Shown one piece after another: positions 16,782-24,941 of a stretch of 27,862 nucleotides of DNA (position 1 is its first letter; every line of letters starts with the position of its first letter). The stretch lies in contig DATABS010000019.1 of assembly GCA_036259475.1 (NCBI GenBank), positions 1 through 27,862 of the forward strand, written 5' to 3'. The notes under the pieces were generated by a model. That model was not told the origin of the DNA and did not search any database. It was given only the letters and a program-made list of their open reading frames with translations. The stretch comes from ZC4RG17 sp036259475 (GTDB taxonomy: Bacteria > Actinomycetota > Acidimicrobiia > Spongiisociales > ZC4RG35). The position numbers were made by a program, and so were the translations under genes.

Positions 16782-17554
16782 CCCGACCAGTGCTCCGCCA
16801 TCACATCCCGGATGCGACGCACGTTGGCTCCGAATGCGTCGGTGCCGATCATCGCCTTCTCCCGCGGCCGGGGAAGGTCGATCTCCACTTCAGCGACCAC
16901 CTTTCCCGGCCGGGGTGTCATCACCAGGACCCGGTCGGAGAGGAACACGGACTCGAAGATGTTGTGGGTGACGAAGATGGAGGTGAACCCTTGCTGTTCC
17001 CACAGCCGGAGCAGTTCGACGTGCATCTGCTCTCGGGTGAACTCGTCGAGCGCCGCGAACGGCTCGTCGAGGCACATGATCTGCGCCTCCAGCAGGAGGG
17101 CCCGGGCGATGGCCACCCTCTGTTGCATTCCTCCCGACAGCTCCCACGGGTACTTCTCGGCGAACGGTCCCAGGCCCACCAGGTCGAGCAGTTCACGGGC
17201 CCGGCGACGCAGTTCTTCACCCCCGCCCCGGGCGGGGGGTTCGGCGCCTACCTGGGCGGGGAGGTAGACGTTCTCTTCGCCGGTCCGCCAGGGCAGCAGC
17301 ACCGGATTCTGGAACACCAGCCCCACCCGATGGTCGGGCTCGGCCCCGTTCTCGCCGAAGACGATTTCGCCGCTCGACTTGGGGGTCAGCCCGGCGATGA
17401 TGTCCAGCAGGGTGGTCTTCCCGCATCCCGACGGCCCGACGAGAGTCACGAACTCTCCGGAGGAGATGGTGGTGGACACTCCCTGGAGCGCCACCACCTC
17501 CCCTCCTCCACGAGAGGTGTACACCTTCCCGAGGTCGCGGATGGTGAGCTGCAC
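16778..17554 (-). CDS. ABC importer ATPase, SsuB/TauB type (second system)
   Basis: ATPase subunit, 258 aa. Walker A GPSGCGKT (40-47), Q-loop Gln82, LLPWRTG, signature LSGGMQQR (139-146), Walker B IMCLDEP (159-165) and His197 (VTHNIF) are all present. A Gly/Pro/Arg-rich insert (about 104-113) lies in the helical domain. The start is GTG 17554, 24 bp after the lipoprotein stop, with only a weak purine tract upstream; translation is probably coupled. It energises the permease encoded downstream. Confidence 0.9.
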   Translation of the reverse strand: MQLTIRDLGKVYTSRGGGEVVALQGVSTTISSGEFVTLVGPSGCGKTTLLDIIAGLTPKSSGEIVFGENGAEPDHRVGLVFQNPVLLPWRTGEENVYLPAQVGAEPPARGGGEELRRRARELLDLVGLGPFAEKYPWELSGGMQQRVAIARALLLEAQIMCLDEPFAALDEFTREQMHVELLRLWEQQGFTSIFVTHNIFESVFLSDRVLVMTPRPGKVVAEVEIDLPRPREKAMIGTDAFGANVRRIRDVMAEHWSG

Positions 17555-17578
17555 GCCGCTCGGTTCCGGGTCCCCGGA

Positions 17579-18745
17579 TCAGCCTTCGTAGTTGCGGGCC
17601 GCCTCGGCCTCCGCTTCGAGGTCGAAGTCCCAGATGTCCTCGATCAGGTCGTTGGTGAAGAGGATCGAGGCGTCATAGCTCTCGTCGATCAGCTCCTGGT
17701 CGGCGTGCTGGTCGACCATCTGCTGGTACACCTCGAGCTCCATGGCCCCGCGGGCGTCGTACGAGGCGCGGTTGGCCTCGTTGCCGGCTTCGATGAGACG
17801 GATCGCCTGCTCCTCGTCCTCGGCGGATTCGGGGAACATCTCGAACACGAGGCGTCCGGTGGCCTCGGGGTTCTCCCAGGTCCACACCATGCCGCGGGCA
17901 ACGGCCCGTCCGAACCTGACGGCCAGGTCACGGTCGTTCTCCAGCTGGTCGAGGGTGAGCATGCTGCCCACGTTGTAGAAGCTTTCGGCGGCCTCGTTCT
18001 CGATGATCCGAATCTCCGTGTCGGAGAAATCGCGGATGGCGGCAACGGAAACCGCTCCCGCCGTGACGAAGGCGTCGATGGCTCCTTCCTCGAGCTGGAC
18101 CATCGCCGGGAGGTCCTCGCCGACGGGTATCAGTTCATACTCACCCTGGGGCACTCCGGCGGCGCCCATCAGGAAGTTGGCGTCGAGGCTGTCATGCGGG
18201 GCGTTGATCCCGATGTTGCCGCCCCGCAGATCGGCTGCGGTCTGGAACTCCGAGTCGGCCAGGGTCACCATGACCCACAGGTAACGGTCGACGTTCATGA
18301 ACCACTTGGGCGGGTCGTCGAGTGTCGGCGCCTGGGGGATGTAGTCCAGCCCGGTACCGGAGAACGTCAGCCGGCCTGCCAGGAGAGACTGCTGGACAGC
18401 CGTCTGGACGTTGGCGAATTCGATGTCGATGCCTTCGTCCTCGTAAAAGCCGAGTGGGTCGGCGATGTAGTAGTACGGCCAGTAGATGGGGAGTGGGGCC
18501 GTAGGGGCGAACGTGACCTGGGTCAGTTCGCCGGTCGGCTCCTCGGAGGTGTCGGCGGGCGCCGTCGTATCCGCCGGCTCGTCCGTCGCCACGGTGGTCT
18601 CTTCGGCTCCTCCGACGGTGGTGGCGCTGGCATCGTCGGCGGTCGTCGCCGGTGCCTCGCCACCGTCTCCACCGCACGCCACTGCCACCAAGAGCAGTAG
18701 AGCAACAGAAACGACTAGGGCCAGCCTGCGGTATAGCGCCGCCAT
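17579..18745 (-). CDS. ABC importer substrate-binding lipoprotein, NMT1 type (second system)
   Basis: Binding lipoprotein, 388 aa, first gene of the minus-strand operon SBP-ATPase-permease-leaderless SBP. The signal peptide has a long hydrophobic core and ends VAVAC, so Cys24 is lipidated. A Thr/Ala/Glu-rich spacer extends to about residue 70. The binding fold follows: QVTFAPTAPLPIYWPYYYIADPLGFYEDEGIDIEF, TAVQQSLLAGRLTFSGTG, TAADLRGGNIGINAPHDSLD, EEGAIDAFVTAGA and FGRAVARGMVWTWENP. The frame is open 165 bases further upstream, but ATG 18745 has a strong GGAGGAG site and starts the signal peptide. The upstream DNA holds a LacI-like palindrome. Confidence 0.88.
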   Translation of the reverse strand: MAALYRRLALVVSVALLLLVAVACGGDGGEAPATTADDASATTVGGAEETTVATDEPADTTAPADTSEEPTGELTQVTFAPTAPLPIYWPYYYIADPLGFYEDEGIDIEFANVQTAVQQSLLAGRLTFSGTGLDYIPQAPTLDDPPKWFMNVDRYLWVMVTLADSEFQTAADLRGGNIGINAPHDSLDANFLMGAAGVPQGEYELIPVGEDLPAMVQLEEGAIDAFVTAGAVSVAAIRDFSDTEIRIIENEAAESFYNVGSMLTLDQLENDRDLAVRFGRAVARGMVWTWENPEATGRLVFEMFPESAEDEEQAIRLIEAGNEANRASYDARGAMELEVYQQMVDQHADQELIDESYDASILFTNDLIEDIWDFDLEAEAEAARNYEG

Positions 18746-19059
18746 GATCTCCTCCTTCTCAACGCCCGGAAGCAAGGCTTGCAACCGATTGCAGGACCCT
18801 ACCGAGATGTGGGGGGCGTGGCAAGCGGTCAGCCGGGGGAGACCGCCTGGCGGGTCGGTTGGGCGCGGACCGCTCGCAGCTTCTCCGCGATGCGCTGCTC
18901 GTCCGACCATGTTCAGGGTCCGATATTCGGTCTGGGCAGAATATCCGCTATAGCCAGAAGTTCAGCCCTGCGTGTCTCGGATTGGGAACCCGCCGAGGAC
19001 TGTCGAGTTGGTCGGATTCCCCGCGCCGGGAGGGCTGGTTCGGTTGTTGTGACCTCGGC
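18746..19059. other. 314-bp intergenic region with palindromes, no convincing gene
   Basis: Lies between the SDR stop and the importer start, both minus strand. It holds the LacI-like palindromes near the importer, and a perfect 7-bp inverted repeat GATATTC (18922-18928), 10-base loop, GAATATC (18939-18945), next to GCTATAGC (18947-18954). There is no T-run to make this a classical terminator. A short minus-strand frame ending at 18829 has codon bias like coding DNA but is only about 25 codons. I see no protein gene or RNA gene. Confidence 0.5.
18772..18793. promoter_or_regulatory. Candidate LacI-family-like operator before the second importer operon
   Basis: TGCAA (18780-18784), CCGA, TTGCA (18789-18793) form an inverted repeat with a central CG, the layout of LacI/PurR-family operators. 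It overlaps a second inverted repeat, GCAAG-G-CTTGC (18772-18782). The pair lies 27-48 bp upstream of the importer's start codon, where a repressor would act. No LacI-type gene is in the window. Confidence 0.4.
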
Positions 19060-19809
19060 TCACACCATCAGATCGCCGCCATTTATGTCCAGACTGGCAC
19101 CGGTGATATAGGCGGCCCGATCAGTTGCGAGGAAAGCGATCAGGTCGGCAACCTCCTCGGGCAGCCCGAGGCGTGGAATCGGGAAGGATCGGGCGTAGGC
19201 GTCAGACTGCTCCATGGTGATGGTGCTTCGGGTCATACGGGTGTCGATAAGACCCGGACAGACGGCGTTGACGGTGATGCCGTCCTGGGCCACTTCGTAC
19301 GCAGTGTGTCTGGTGAGCCCGAGCACGCCCGCCTTCGCCGCGGTGTAGTGGGCGCCACCCATCGTGCTCACGTTTTTCCCTGCCGTCGAGGAGAGGTTGA
19401 CTATGCGCCCCCACCCACCCCTGCGCATGCCCGGTATGACGGCCTGCGAGCAGAGAAACGCCCCTTTTAGGTTGACGTCCACCACGAAGTCCCACTCCTC
19501 TTCAGCGATGTCCTGGATTCTCGTTGGCCGCAAGACTCCGGCGTTGTTCACAAGGACATCGATCCGGCCGAGGTTTTCTTCGACTGCGGCAACCATTCGT
19601 TGAACGTCGGCCTTGCTCGTGACATCCCCGCCGACGGCGACTGACGGGGTCCCGAGGCGGTCCCTGAGCGGTTCCACTAGACCGGTCGACCGGTCATTGA
19701 CGGCGACTGCGGCACCCAGTCGAGAGAGGGCCAGCGAGATCGCCGTTCCCATCCCCCCGGCGGCGCCGGTCACGAGTGCCACCCTTCCTTCGAGTTCGAG
19801 TTCCGCCAT
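19060..19809 (-). CDS. Short-chain dehydrogenase/reductase (FabG-like)
   Basis: Classical SDR oxidoreductase, 249 aa, cytoplasmic and NAD(P)-dependent. Seen: cofactor loop TGAAGGMG (14-21), NNAG (88-91), Asn113, Ser141, and Tyr155-x3-Lys159 (YTAAK), so the catalytic set is complete. Asn38-Asp39 after the second strand (AVAVNDR) suggests NAD rather than NADP preference, though this is not decisive. CPGLIDTRM and the C-terminal GASLDINGG are typical. An AAGGGG tract precedes the ATG. It is divergent from the aminotransferase gene (104 bp), suggesting a shared role in processing an oxo or hydroxy intermediate (inference). The exact substrate is unknown. Confidence 0.9.
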   Translation of the reverse strand: MAELELEGRVALVTGAAGGMGTAISLALSRLGAAVAVNDRSTGLVEPLRDRLGTPSVAVGGDVTSKADVQRMVAAVEENLGRIDVLVNNAGVLRPTRIQDIAEEEWDFVVDVNLKGAFLCSQAVIPGMRRGGWGRIVNLSSTAGKNVSTMGGAHYTAAKAGVLGLTRHTAYEVAQDGITVNAVCPGLIDTRMTRSTITMEQSDAYARSFPIPRLGLPEEVADLIAFLATDRAAYITGASLDINGGDLMV

Positions 19810-19901
19810 CGCCCCTTCTCACCCTTAGATCGTGATCGTTGCCCGGCTGCTCGGTCCGGAACCGAGCATACTCCATTGTTCAAAAGCGTTGATAAAGAAC
19901 C

Positions 19902-19907
19902 TAACCT
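19902..19907 (+). promoter_or_regulatory. Candidate -10 box for a leaderless aminotransferase mRNA
   Basis: TAACCT (TANNNT) ends 6 bases before the ATG at 19914, and no Shine-Dalgarno tract is present, which fits a leaderless transcript. A TTGTTC at 19876 is 20 bp upstream of the box, too far for an ideal -35. Confidence 0.33.
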
Positions 19908-19913
19908 GCGGCC

Positions 19914-20957
19914 ATGAAAGCTATAGCTCAGCCGCTCGTGCCTGAAGGGGTATTCGAACCGGATGGTCGCTACTTCGACACGCCAACGTATGGCCTGGCG
20001 CCTGCGGCGTCGTTCGACGCGGTCGTGGAGGCGGCCCAGCGCTGGCGGAGCGGTCGCGCCAGCATGGCCGAGTACGACGAGGCAGTCGCCAAGAGTCGAC
20101 AACTCTTTGCCGGAATCGTCGGCGTCGACCCGGCACGAGTGGCGATCGGAGCCAACGTCTCCAGCCTGGTCGGACCCGTGGCGGCCAGCCTCGCCCCCGG
20201 CTCCAGGGTCCTGGTTCCTGAGGGTGAGTTCACGTCGCTTCTCTTTCCACTCCTCGTCAATCGGGGACTGGAAGTGCGGACGGTCACTTTCGCCGACCTG
20301 GCGACCTCCCTCGACGAGTCGGTCGACGTGGTGGCGTTCAGCCTGGTCCAGTCCTCCAATGGCGCGGTTGCCGACATCGAGCGGGTCGTCGGAGCGGCAC
20401 ACCGAGTCGGTGCAGTCACGCTGGTGGACGCCACCCATGCCGCCGGGTGGTTCAGGTTCGACCCGCTCCTCTTCGACTTCGTGTTCGTCGCCGCATACAA
20501 GTGGCTGATGTGTCCACGCGGGGTGGCGTTCATGGTGGACAACTCCGACACCGACGTTCCGGCCATCAACGCCGGCTGGTATTCCGGCGATGATCCTTGG
20601 GAGAGCATCTATGGGGGACCACTCCGCCTGGCGGACTCGGCCCGCCGCTTCGACACGTCACCCGCCTGGATGGCCTGGGTCGGTGCCGTTCCCTCTCTTC
20701 AACTGATCGCTTTCCTGGGAGTCGACCGAATCCACGACCACAACGTGGCGCTGGCCAACTCTATCCGGGACGGTCTCGGCATGAAGGCTTCCAACTCGGC
20801 CATCGTCACGGTCTCCACCAGCGACCCAACCCCCCTGACGCAAGCCGGGATCAAGACGGCCATGCGAGCCTCGGCGGTCCGCGTCGGCTGTCACATCCAC
20901 AACTCCTCAGCCGACGTCGATGCGCTCTTGGAAGTTCTGTCGGAGATCACTCCATGA
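19914..20957 (+). CDS. Class V aminotransferase-like PLP enzyme
   Basis: Fold-type I PLP enzyme of the aminotransferase class V / cysteine desulfurase group, 347 aa, slightly short for the group. Seen: FDTPTYGLAP near the N-terminus, the phosphate-binding ANVSS loop (80-84), VDATHAAGW with Asp172 and His175, and AAYKW with Lys196 as the PLP lysine. There is no conserved Cys loop of the desulfurases, so sulfur transfer is unlikely. The stop overlaps the E1 gene as ATGA, so the two proteins are made together. It could convert an amino acid or amine to the oxo compound used by the E1 (inference). The substrate is unknown. Confidence 0.85.
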   Translation: MKAIAQPLVPEGVFEPDGRYFDTPTYGLAPAASFDAVVEAAQRWRSGRASMAEYDEAVAKSRQLFAGIVGVDPARVAIGANVSSLVGPVAASLAPGSRVLVPEGEFTSLLFPLLVNRGLEVRTVTFADLATSLDESVDVVAFSLVQSSNGAVADIERVVGAAHRVGAVTLVDATHAAGWFRFDPLLFDFVFVAAYKWLMCPRGVAFMVDNSDTDVPAINAGWYSGDDPWESIYGGPLRLADSARRFDTSPAWMAWVGAVPSLQLIAFLGVDRIHDHNVALANSIRDGLGMKASNSAIVTVSTSDPTPLTQAGIKTAMRASAVRVGCHIHNSSADVDALLEVLSEITP

Positions 20958-23350
20958 CCGCCGAACCAATCGCTCTGGATTTCGTGTCGGGCGAGATGCC
21001 GGCGACCGACGTGCTGGAGCGGATCCAGCGGCGCCTCCTGTGGCTGGCGGTCCGGATGGTCGACGTCGCCAATCGGTCCGCCGATACCGAGATCAAGATC
21101 GGCGGCCACCAGGCTTCCTCGACCTCGATGGCCTCGATCATGACAGCCCTCTGGTTCTGTCACCTATCCGGAGCCGACAAGGTGGCTGTGAAGCCGCACG
21201 CCGCTCCGCTGTATCACGCCATCAAGTACCTGTGCGGTGACCTCGATCGCTCTTTCCTCACCCGGCTGCGTCGTCAGGGCGGACTCCAGGCGTACCCATC
21301 GCGCACCAAGGACCCTGACGTGGCGGACTACTCGACCGGCTCCGTCGGACTCGGTGCCGTCGCTCCGCTGTTCGATGCGGCGGTGGGTCGCTACCTCGAC
21401 GCCCACTTCGCAGTCGGGGCGCCGGGTCGATTCATAGCGACCTGCGGCGACGCCGAACTAGACGAAGGCAACGTGTGGGAGGCGGTCCTCGATCCGGCCG
21501 TGGAGCGACTGGGCAATTTCCTCCTCATCGTCGATCTCAATCGGCAGAGTCTCGACCGGGTGGTGCCTGACATTCGGGCGGGCAGGATCGCCGCCGCGTT
21601 CGCGAATGCCGGATGGCACGTCGAAATGGCCAAGTACGGGCGTCGACTCGAGGCAGCCTTCGCCCGCCCCGACGGCGACCATCTGCGCCGCCACCTCGAT
21701 GCCATGTCGAACGAGGAGTACCAGAGCCTGTTCGCCTACTGCGGGACAGAGTTGAGGGAGCGCTTTTTGGCGAGGGCGGACGCCGGAGTCGCCCGCGCCG
21801 TCTCGGATGTCGCCGACGAGGAGATCGGCCCGCTCATCCACAATCTCGGCGGTCACGACCTCGAGACGCTGGTTGACCGCTACCGCCGGTGCGACGCGGA
21901 GGCGGACCGGCCGAGCGTCGTTCTCGCGTACACGATCAAGGGCTGGGGCCTACCCATGGCCGGAGATCCCCTCAACCACGCCGCCCTGCTGACGTCGAAA
22001 CAGGTCGACATGCTTCGCGACTCAGTGGGTCTCGACCCGGACACCGAATGGGACCGATTCGGACCGGGTTCGCCGGAAGCCGAGCTATGTGAGGAGGTCG
22101 GTCTCCGGCTGCGCAACCTGTCGGTCCCACCGCGTCAGGACATCGCTGTGCCCCTATCGAGCGGGGCCGTGCGCTCCGCGGGAGTGGTGTCCACTCAGGA
22201 GGCGTTCGGCCGCATCCTCGTAGGACTCGGACGAGTCGACGGCCTCGGAGAGCGTATCGTCACGACCGCTCCGGACGTGTCTGTGTCGACGAATCTGGGC
22301 GGATGGATCAACGCCCATGGTGTTTTCGATCCCGAGGCCCGGCCCTCGTTCGGGCCCGAGCGACTCCTTCGCTGGAACCGGCACCCGAGGGGTCGCCACA
22401 TCGAGCTGGGGATCGCCGAGATGAACCTCTTCCTCCTTCTCGGCCAACTCGGCCTCGCTCACGAGCATCACGGTGAGCCGCTGCTGCCGGTCGGGACTGT
22501 CTATGACCCATTCGTGCTCCGCGGCCTCGACGCCCTCCTTTACTCGCTGTACAGCGGGAGCCGGTTCGTCGTTGTGGGTACCCCTTCCGGTGTCACTCTT
22601 GCGCCCGAGGGGGGAGCTCATCAGTCGACGATCACGCCGTCGGTGGGACTTGAGCTGCCAGGCCTCACGTCGAGCGAGCCCGCCTTCGCCGAATGTCTCG
22701 ACTGGTTGCTGTGCGAGGCGCTGTCTGATCTCGGTCGGGTCGATGGCCGCGCTCACTACCTTCGACTCTCCACCCGCCCCATCGACCAGCGCCCGTTCGC
22801 CCAGGCGCGGGAGCGGCTCGGGCCCGAGCAACTACGCCACGATGTCCTGGCGGGCGCCTACGTCTTGCGGCCTCCCGGCTCGGCGGACGGCCAGCCCCTC
22901 GTCATGCTGGCGTCGGGGCCTGTCATGCCCGAGGCGCTGGGGGCGGCCGCCGAGCTGGAAGAAGAGGGCTTGGCCGTCACCGTCATCGACGTCACGAGTC
23001 TCGACCGCCTCTATCGGGAGTGGAGGGGTGGGTTGGCCGCCGCCGCCCGCTCCGCCCAGGCGCCGGCGCGACCGGGGCACCTGGAGCGGCTTCTTGGCGC
23101 CGCCGGCGCCGGGGCGTCGATCGTGACGGTGCACGACGCCGCTAGCCATACCATGGCTTGGGTCGGGTCGGTCCTCGGTCAGAGAGTCGTGCCGGTCGGG
23201 GTGGACCGATTCGGCGAGAGCGGCACCGTTAGTGAGGTCTACGCCCTGGTGGGCCTCGACGTCGGCTCACTGGTCAACGCCGGGTTGCTGGCCGCCAGCA
23301 GCGGGGCAACTCGTCGCCCGGATGGGCCGTCATCGGCCATGGTTCCTTAG
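20954..23350 (+). CDS. AceE-type thiamine-diphosphate E1 (2-oxo acid dehydrogenase E1/transketolase superfamily)
   Basis: 798 aa. Motifs match homodimeric pyruvate dehydrogenase E1 in order: GGHQAS (His52), PHAAP (His82), STGSVGLG, the ThDP/Mg loop GDAELDE (165-171; GDGEMDE in AceE) with Asn196, TIKGWG then a conserved NHA His, ELGIAEMN (about 483) with the ThDP-activating Glu, YDPF, EGGAHQS (His556) and VDRFGESG at the end. It starts where AceE residue about 80 would be, so the N-terminal region that binds E2 in E. coli is missing. ATG 20954 overlaps the aminotransferase stop; earlier frame extension is shadow. No E2 or E3 lies nearby, so it may decarboxylate or ligate 2-oxo acids alone, or use a distant E2. 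The last 21 bp overlap the convergent MFS gene. Confidence 0.85.
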   Translation: MTAEPIALDFVSGEMPATDVLERIQRRLLWLAVRMVDVANRSADTEIKIGGHQASSTSMASIMTALWFCHLSGADKVAVKPHAAPLYHAIKYLCGDLDRSFLTRLRRQGGLQAYPSRTKDPDVADYSTGSVGLGAVAPLFDAAVGRYLDAHFAVGAPGRFIATCGDAELDEGNVWEAVLDPAVERLGNFLLIVDLNRQSLDRVVPDIRAGRIAAAFANAGWHVEMAKYGRRLEAAFARPDGDHLRRHLDAMSNEEYQSLFAYCGTELRERFLARADAGVARAVSDVADEEIGPLIHNLGGHDLETLVDRYRRCDAEADRPSVVLAYTIKGWGLPMAGDPLNHAALLTSKQVDMLRDSVGLDPDTEWDRFGPGSPEAELCEEVGLRLRNLSVPPRQDIAVPLSSGAVRSAGVVSTQEAFGRILVGLGRVDGLGERIVTTAPDVSVSTNLGGWINAHGVFDPEARPSFGPERLLRWNRHPRGRHIELGIAEMNLFLLLGQLGLAHEHHGEPLLPVGTVYDPFVLRGLDALLYSLYSGSRFVVVGTPSGVTLAPEGGAHQSTITPSVGLELPGLTSSEPAFAECLDWLLCEALSDLGRVDGRAHYLRLSTRPIDQRPFAQARERLGPEQLRHDVLAGAYVLRPPGSADGQPLVMLASGPVMPEALGAAAELEEEGLAVTVIDVTSLDRLYREWRGGLAAAARSAQAPARPGHLERLLGAAGAGASIVTVHDAASHTMAWVGSVLGQRVVPVGVDRFGESGTVSEVYALVGLDVGSLVNAGLLAASSGATRRPDGPSSAMVP

Positions 23351-24925
23351 ACCCGCCGCCGGTTCGAAGTCGACGAGATGGCTCGTGACGTGTTGTTCGG
23401 GTGACCCGAACCGCTCCGCCCTTTCAATGATCCCCTTTCCGCGGGTATCGAGGCGTCCTTCTAGTTGCAGGTGATGCTCCCACGAGTGGACGACATAGGT
23501 TTCCGACACCCGGGCGGGATCGTCGATCGACTGATAGGCGTTCCACCGGTACGCGCCCGTCGCCAGGCGGAGACGGCGCAGGTCGCCCAGCACCAACGTG
23601 AACTCCGTCATCTCGTCGGCGGACTCGATGGTCCAGGTGTTGACGACGGTGACGGGTCCTTTTGACGGCGGCGGGGCCGCTTCCGATTTCGACCGCCTCC
23701 CGGCCATGACGGGGGGGACGATCTCCTCAAGCACCGGGAGCTCCACTCGGACGGCTACTCCGCCCACGAGAGCGGTGGCAGCCGAGAAGACGACCAGCGC
23801 TCCAGCGGCGCCGATGACGTCGCCGACGGCACCGGCGGCAAGGGCTCCGATGGGGAGGATGCCGAACACCGCCAGCACGAACGCGGCCATGGTTCGTCCG
23901 CGAACCCAATCGGGTGTCAGCATCTGGAACACGGTGTTCATCGTGGCCAAAATCCAGGTCCACAACAGGCCGGATATGGCGACGCCCGCCAGGATGACAG
24001 CGAGGTTCGGCACGCCGCCCACGACCATCCCGGCGACTCCGAACGCCACCATCGAGCGTGGGATCATGCGCCGACCCAGCAGGCGGCTGCCGTGTTGGCG
24101 CGTCACCCCACCCACCATCGCCCCGGCTCCGAAAACGCCGAGGAGGGCGCCATACAGGCCGACATCGCCTCCCAGAGCGTCGGAAGTGAGGTTGGGCAGC
24201 ATCGCTCGCAGTGCGGCGGACGTGAATCCGAACGCGGAGCCGAGCACGAGGAGGGCGAGGTAGCCGTCCGAAAACCGGAGGTAGCGGATACCACCGGCGA
24301 TCGCAGTCGGGAGGGTATCGATGTCGGATCCCCAGGCAGAACGTCGGACGAGGAATGACGTGCCGAGCATCACCGCATAGCCGATCGAGGCAGCCAGGAA
24401 TGACCCGGCGGGACCGACGGTGGCCACCAGCAAACCTCCCAACGCTGGGCCGAGGGCCGTGGCGACACCGCCGCTGGCAGAGTTCAACGAAACGGCACCC
24501 GGCACCAAATGCTGGGGTACTAGGGCGGGCACGATCGCCTGCCATGCCGGGTTGAAGAACGCCACGCCGATTCCGAGGAACACGCCGAGCACGACCAATG
24601 CTGAGGGCGAGTCGAACTCGCCGATGGTCATCAGCGCCATTCCGGTGGAAGCGAGCATCATGATGGCCGAGGAGGCGACCAGGATCTTCCGTCGGTCGAA
24701 CAGGTCCGCCACCGCCCCGGCCGGGAGGGCGAGGAGCAGGAGAGGGACCGTGGGGGCGCCGACCATGGCGCTCACCCACAAGGGGGACCCGGTCATCTCC
24801 AGGATGAGCCACGAAGACGCCACCACGAGGACGAGGTGACCGACGTTGAACAACATGATTGCGATCCACAGTCGCCGGAAAGCGGTGATCCGCAGCGGCG
24901 CCAGCGACGTTTCGCGTTGGCTCAC
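23330..24925 (-). CDS. MFS_3-type efflux transporter with C-terminal ABM-like domain
   Basis: 531 aa. About twelve hydrophobic segments follow PLRITAFRRLWIA at the N-terminus, with an MFS motif A-like GAVADLFDRRK after helix 2, as in the EntS/MFS_3 exporter group. A linker (about 405-422) leads to a soluble C-terminal part (about 425-531) with VTVVNTWTI, LRRLRLATGAYRW, VSETYVVHSWEHHLQLEGR, the alpha/beta pattern seen after some MFS_3 proteins and resembling antibiotic-monooxygenase-like dimer domains. GTG 24925 is chosen (weak GGA upstream, 16 bp after the dehydrogenase stop); GTG 24955 with a 14-base overlap is possible. It is probably co-transcribed with the dehydrogenase and may export a related acid or siderophore-like compound (inference). 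Confidence 0.8.
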   Translation of the reverse strand: MSQRETSLAPLRITAFRRLWIAIMLFNVGHLVLVVASSWLILEMTGSPLWVSAMVGAPTVPLLLLALPAGAVADLFDRRKILVASSAIMMLASTGMALMTIGEFDSPSALVVLGVFLGIGVAFFNPAWQAIVPALVPQHLVPGAVSLNSASGGVATALGPALGGLLVATVGPAGSFLAASIGYAVMLGTSFLVRRSAWGSDIDTLPTAIAGGIRYLRFSDGYLALLVLGSAFGFTSAALRAMLPNLTSDALGGDVGLYGALLGVFGAGAMVGGVTRQHGSRLLGRRMIPRSMVAFGVAGMVVGGVPNLAVILAGVAISGLLWTWILATMNTVFQMLTPDWVRGRTMAAFVLAVFGILPIGALAAGAVGDVIGAAGALVVFSAATALVGGVAVRVELPVLEEIVPPVMAGRRSKSEAAPPPSKGPVTVVNTWTIESADEMTEFTLVLGDLRRLRLATGAYRWNAYQSIDDPARVSETYVVHSWEHHLQLEGRLDTRGKGIIERAERFGSPEQHVTSHLVDFEPAAGLRNHGR

Positions 24926-24941
24926 AGCCGATCCGAACGCG

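Noticed and set aside
16790..18700. 636-aa open frame on the plus strand across the second importer operon
   Set aside because: It lies antisense to three genes with complete ABC motifs; long antisense frames are common in high-GC DNA and its translation shows no domain.
18829..18911. Minus-strand frame of about 25 codons with coding-like third positions
   Set aside because: Too short, without a start or ribosome site; it could be a gene remnant, but nothing in it is recognisable.
19048..19064. TGTGA and TCACA arms resembling a CRP site
   Set aside because: The spacer is 7, not 6, bases and the site overlaps the SDR stop codon; probably chance.
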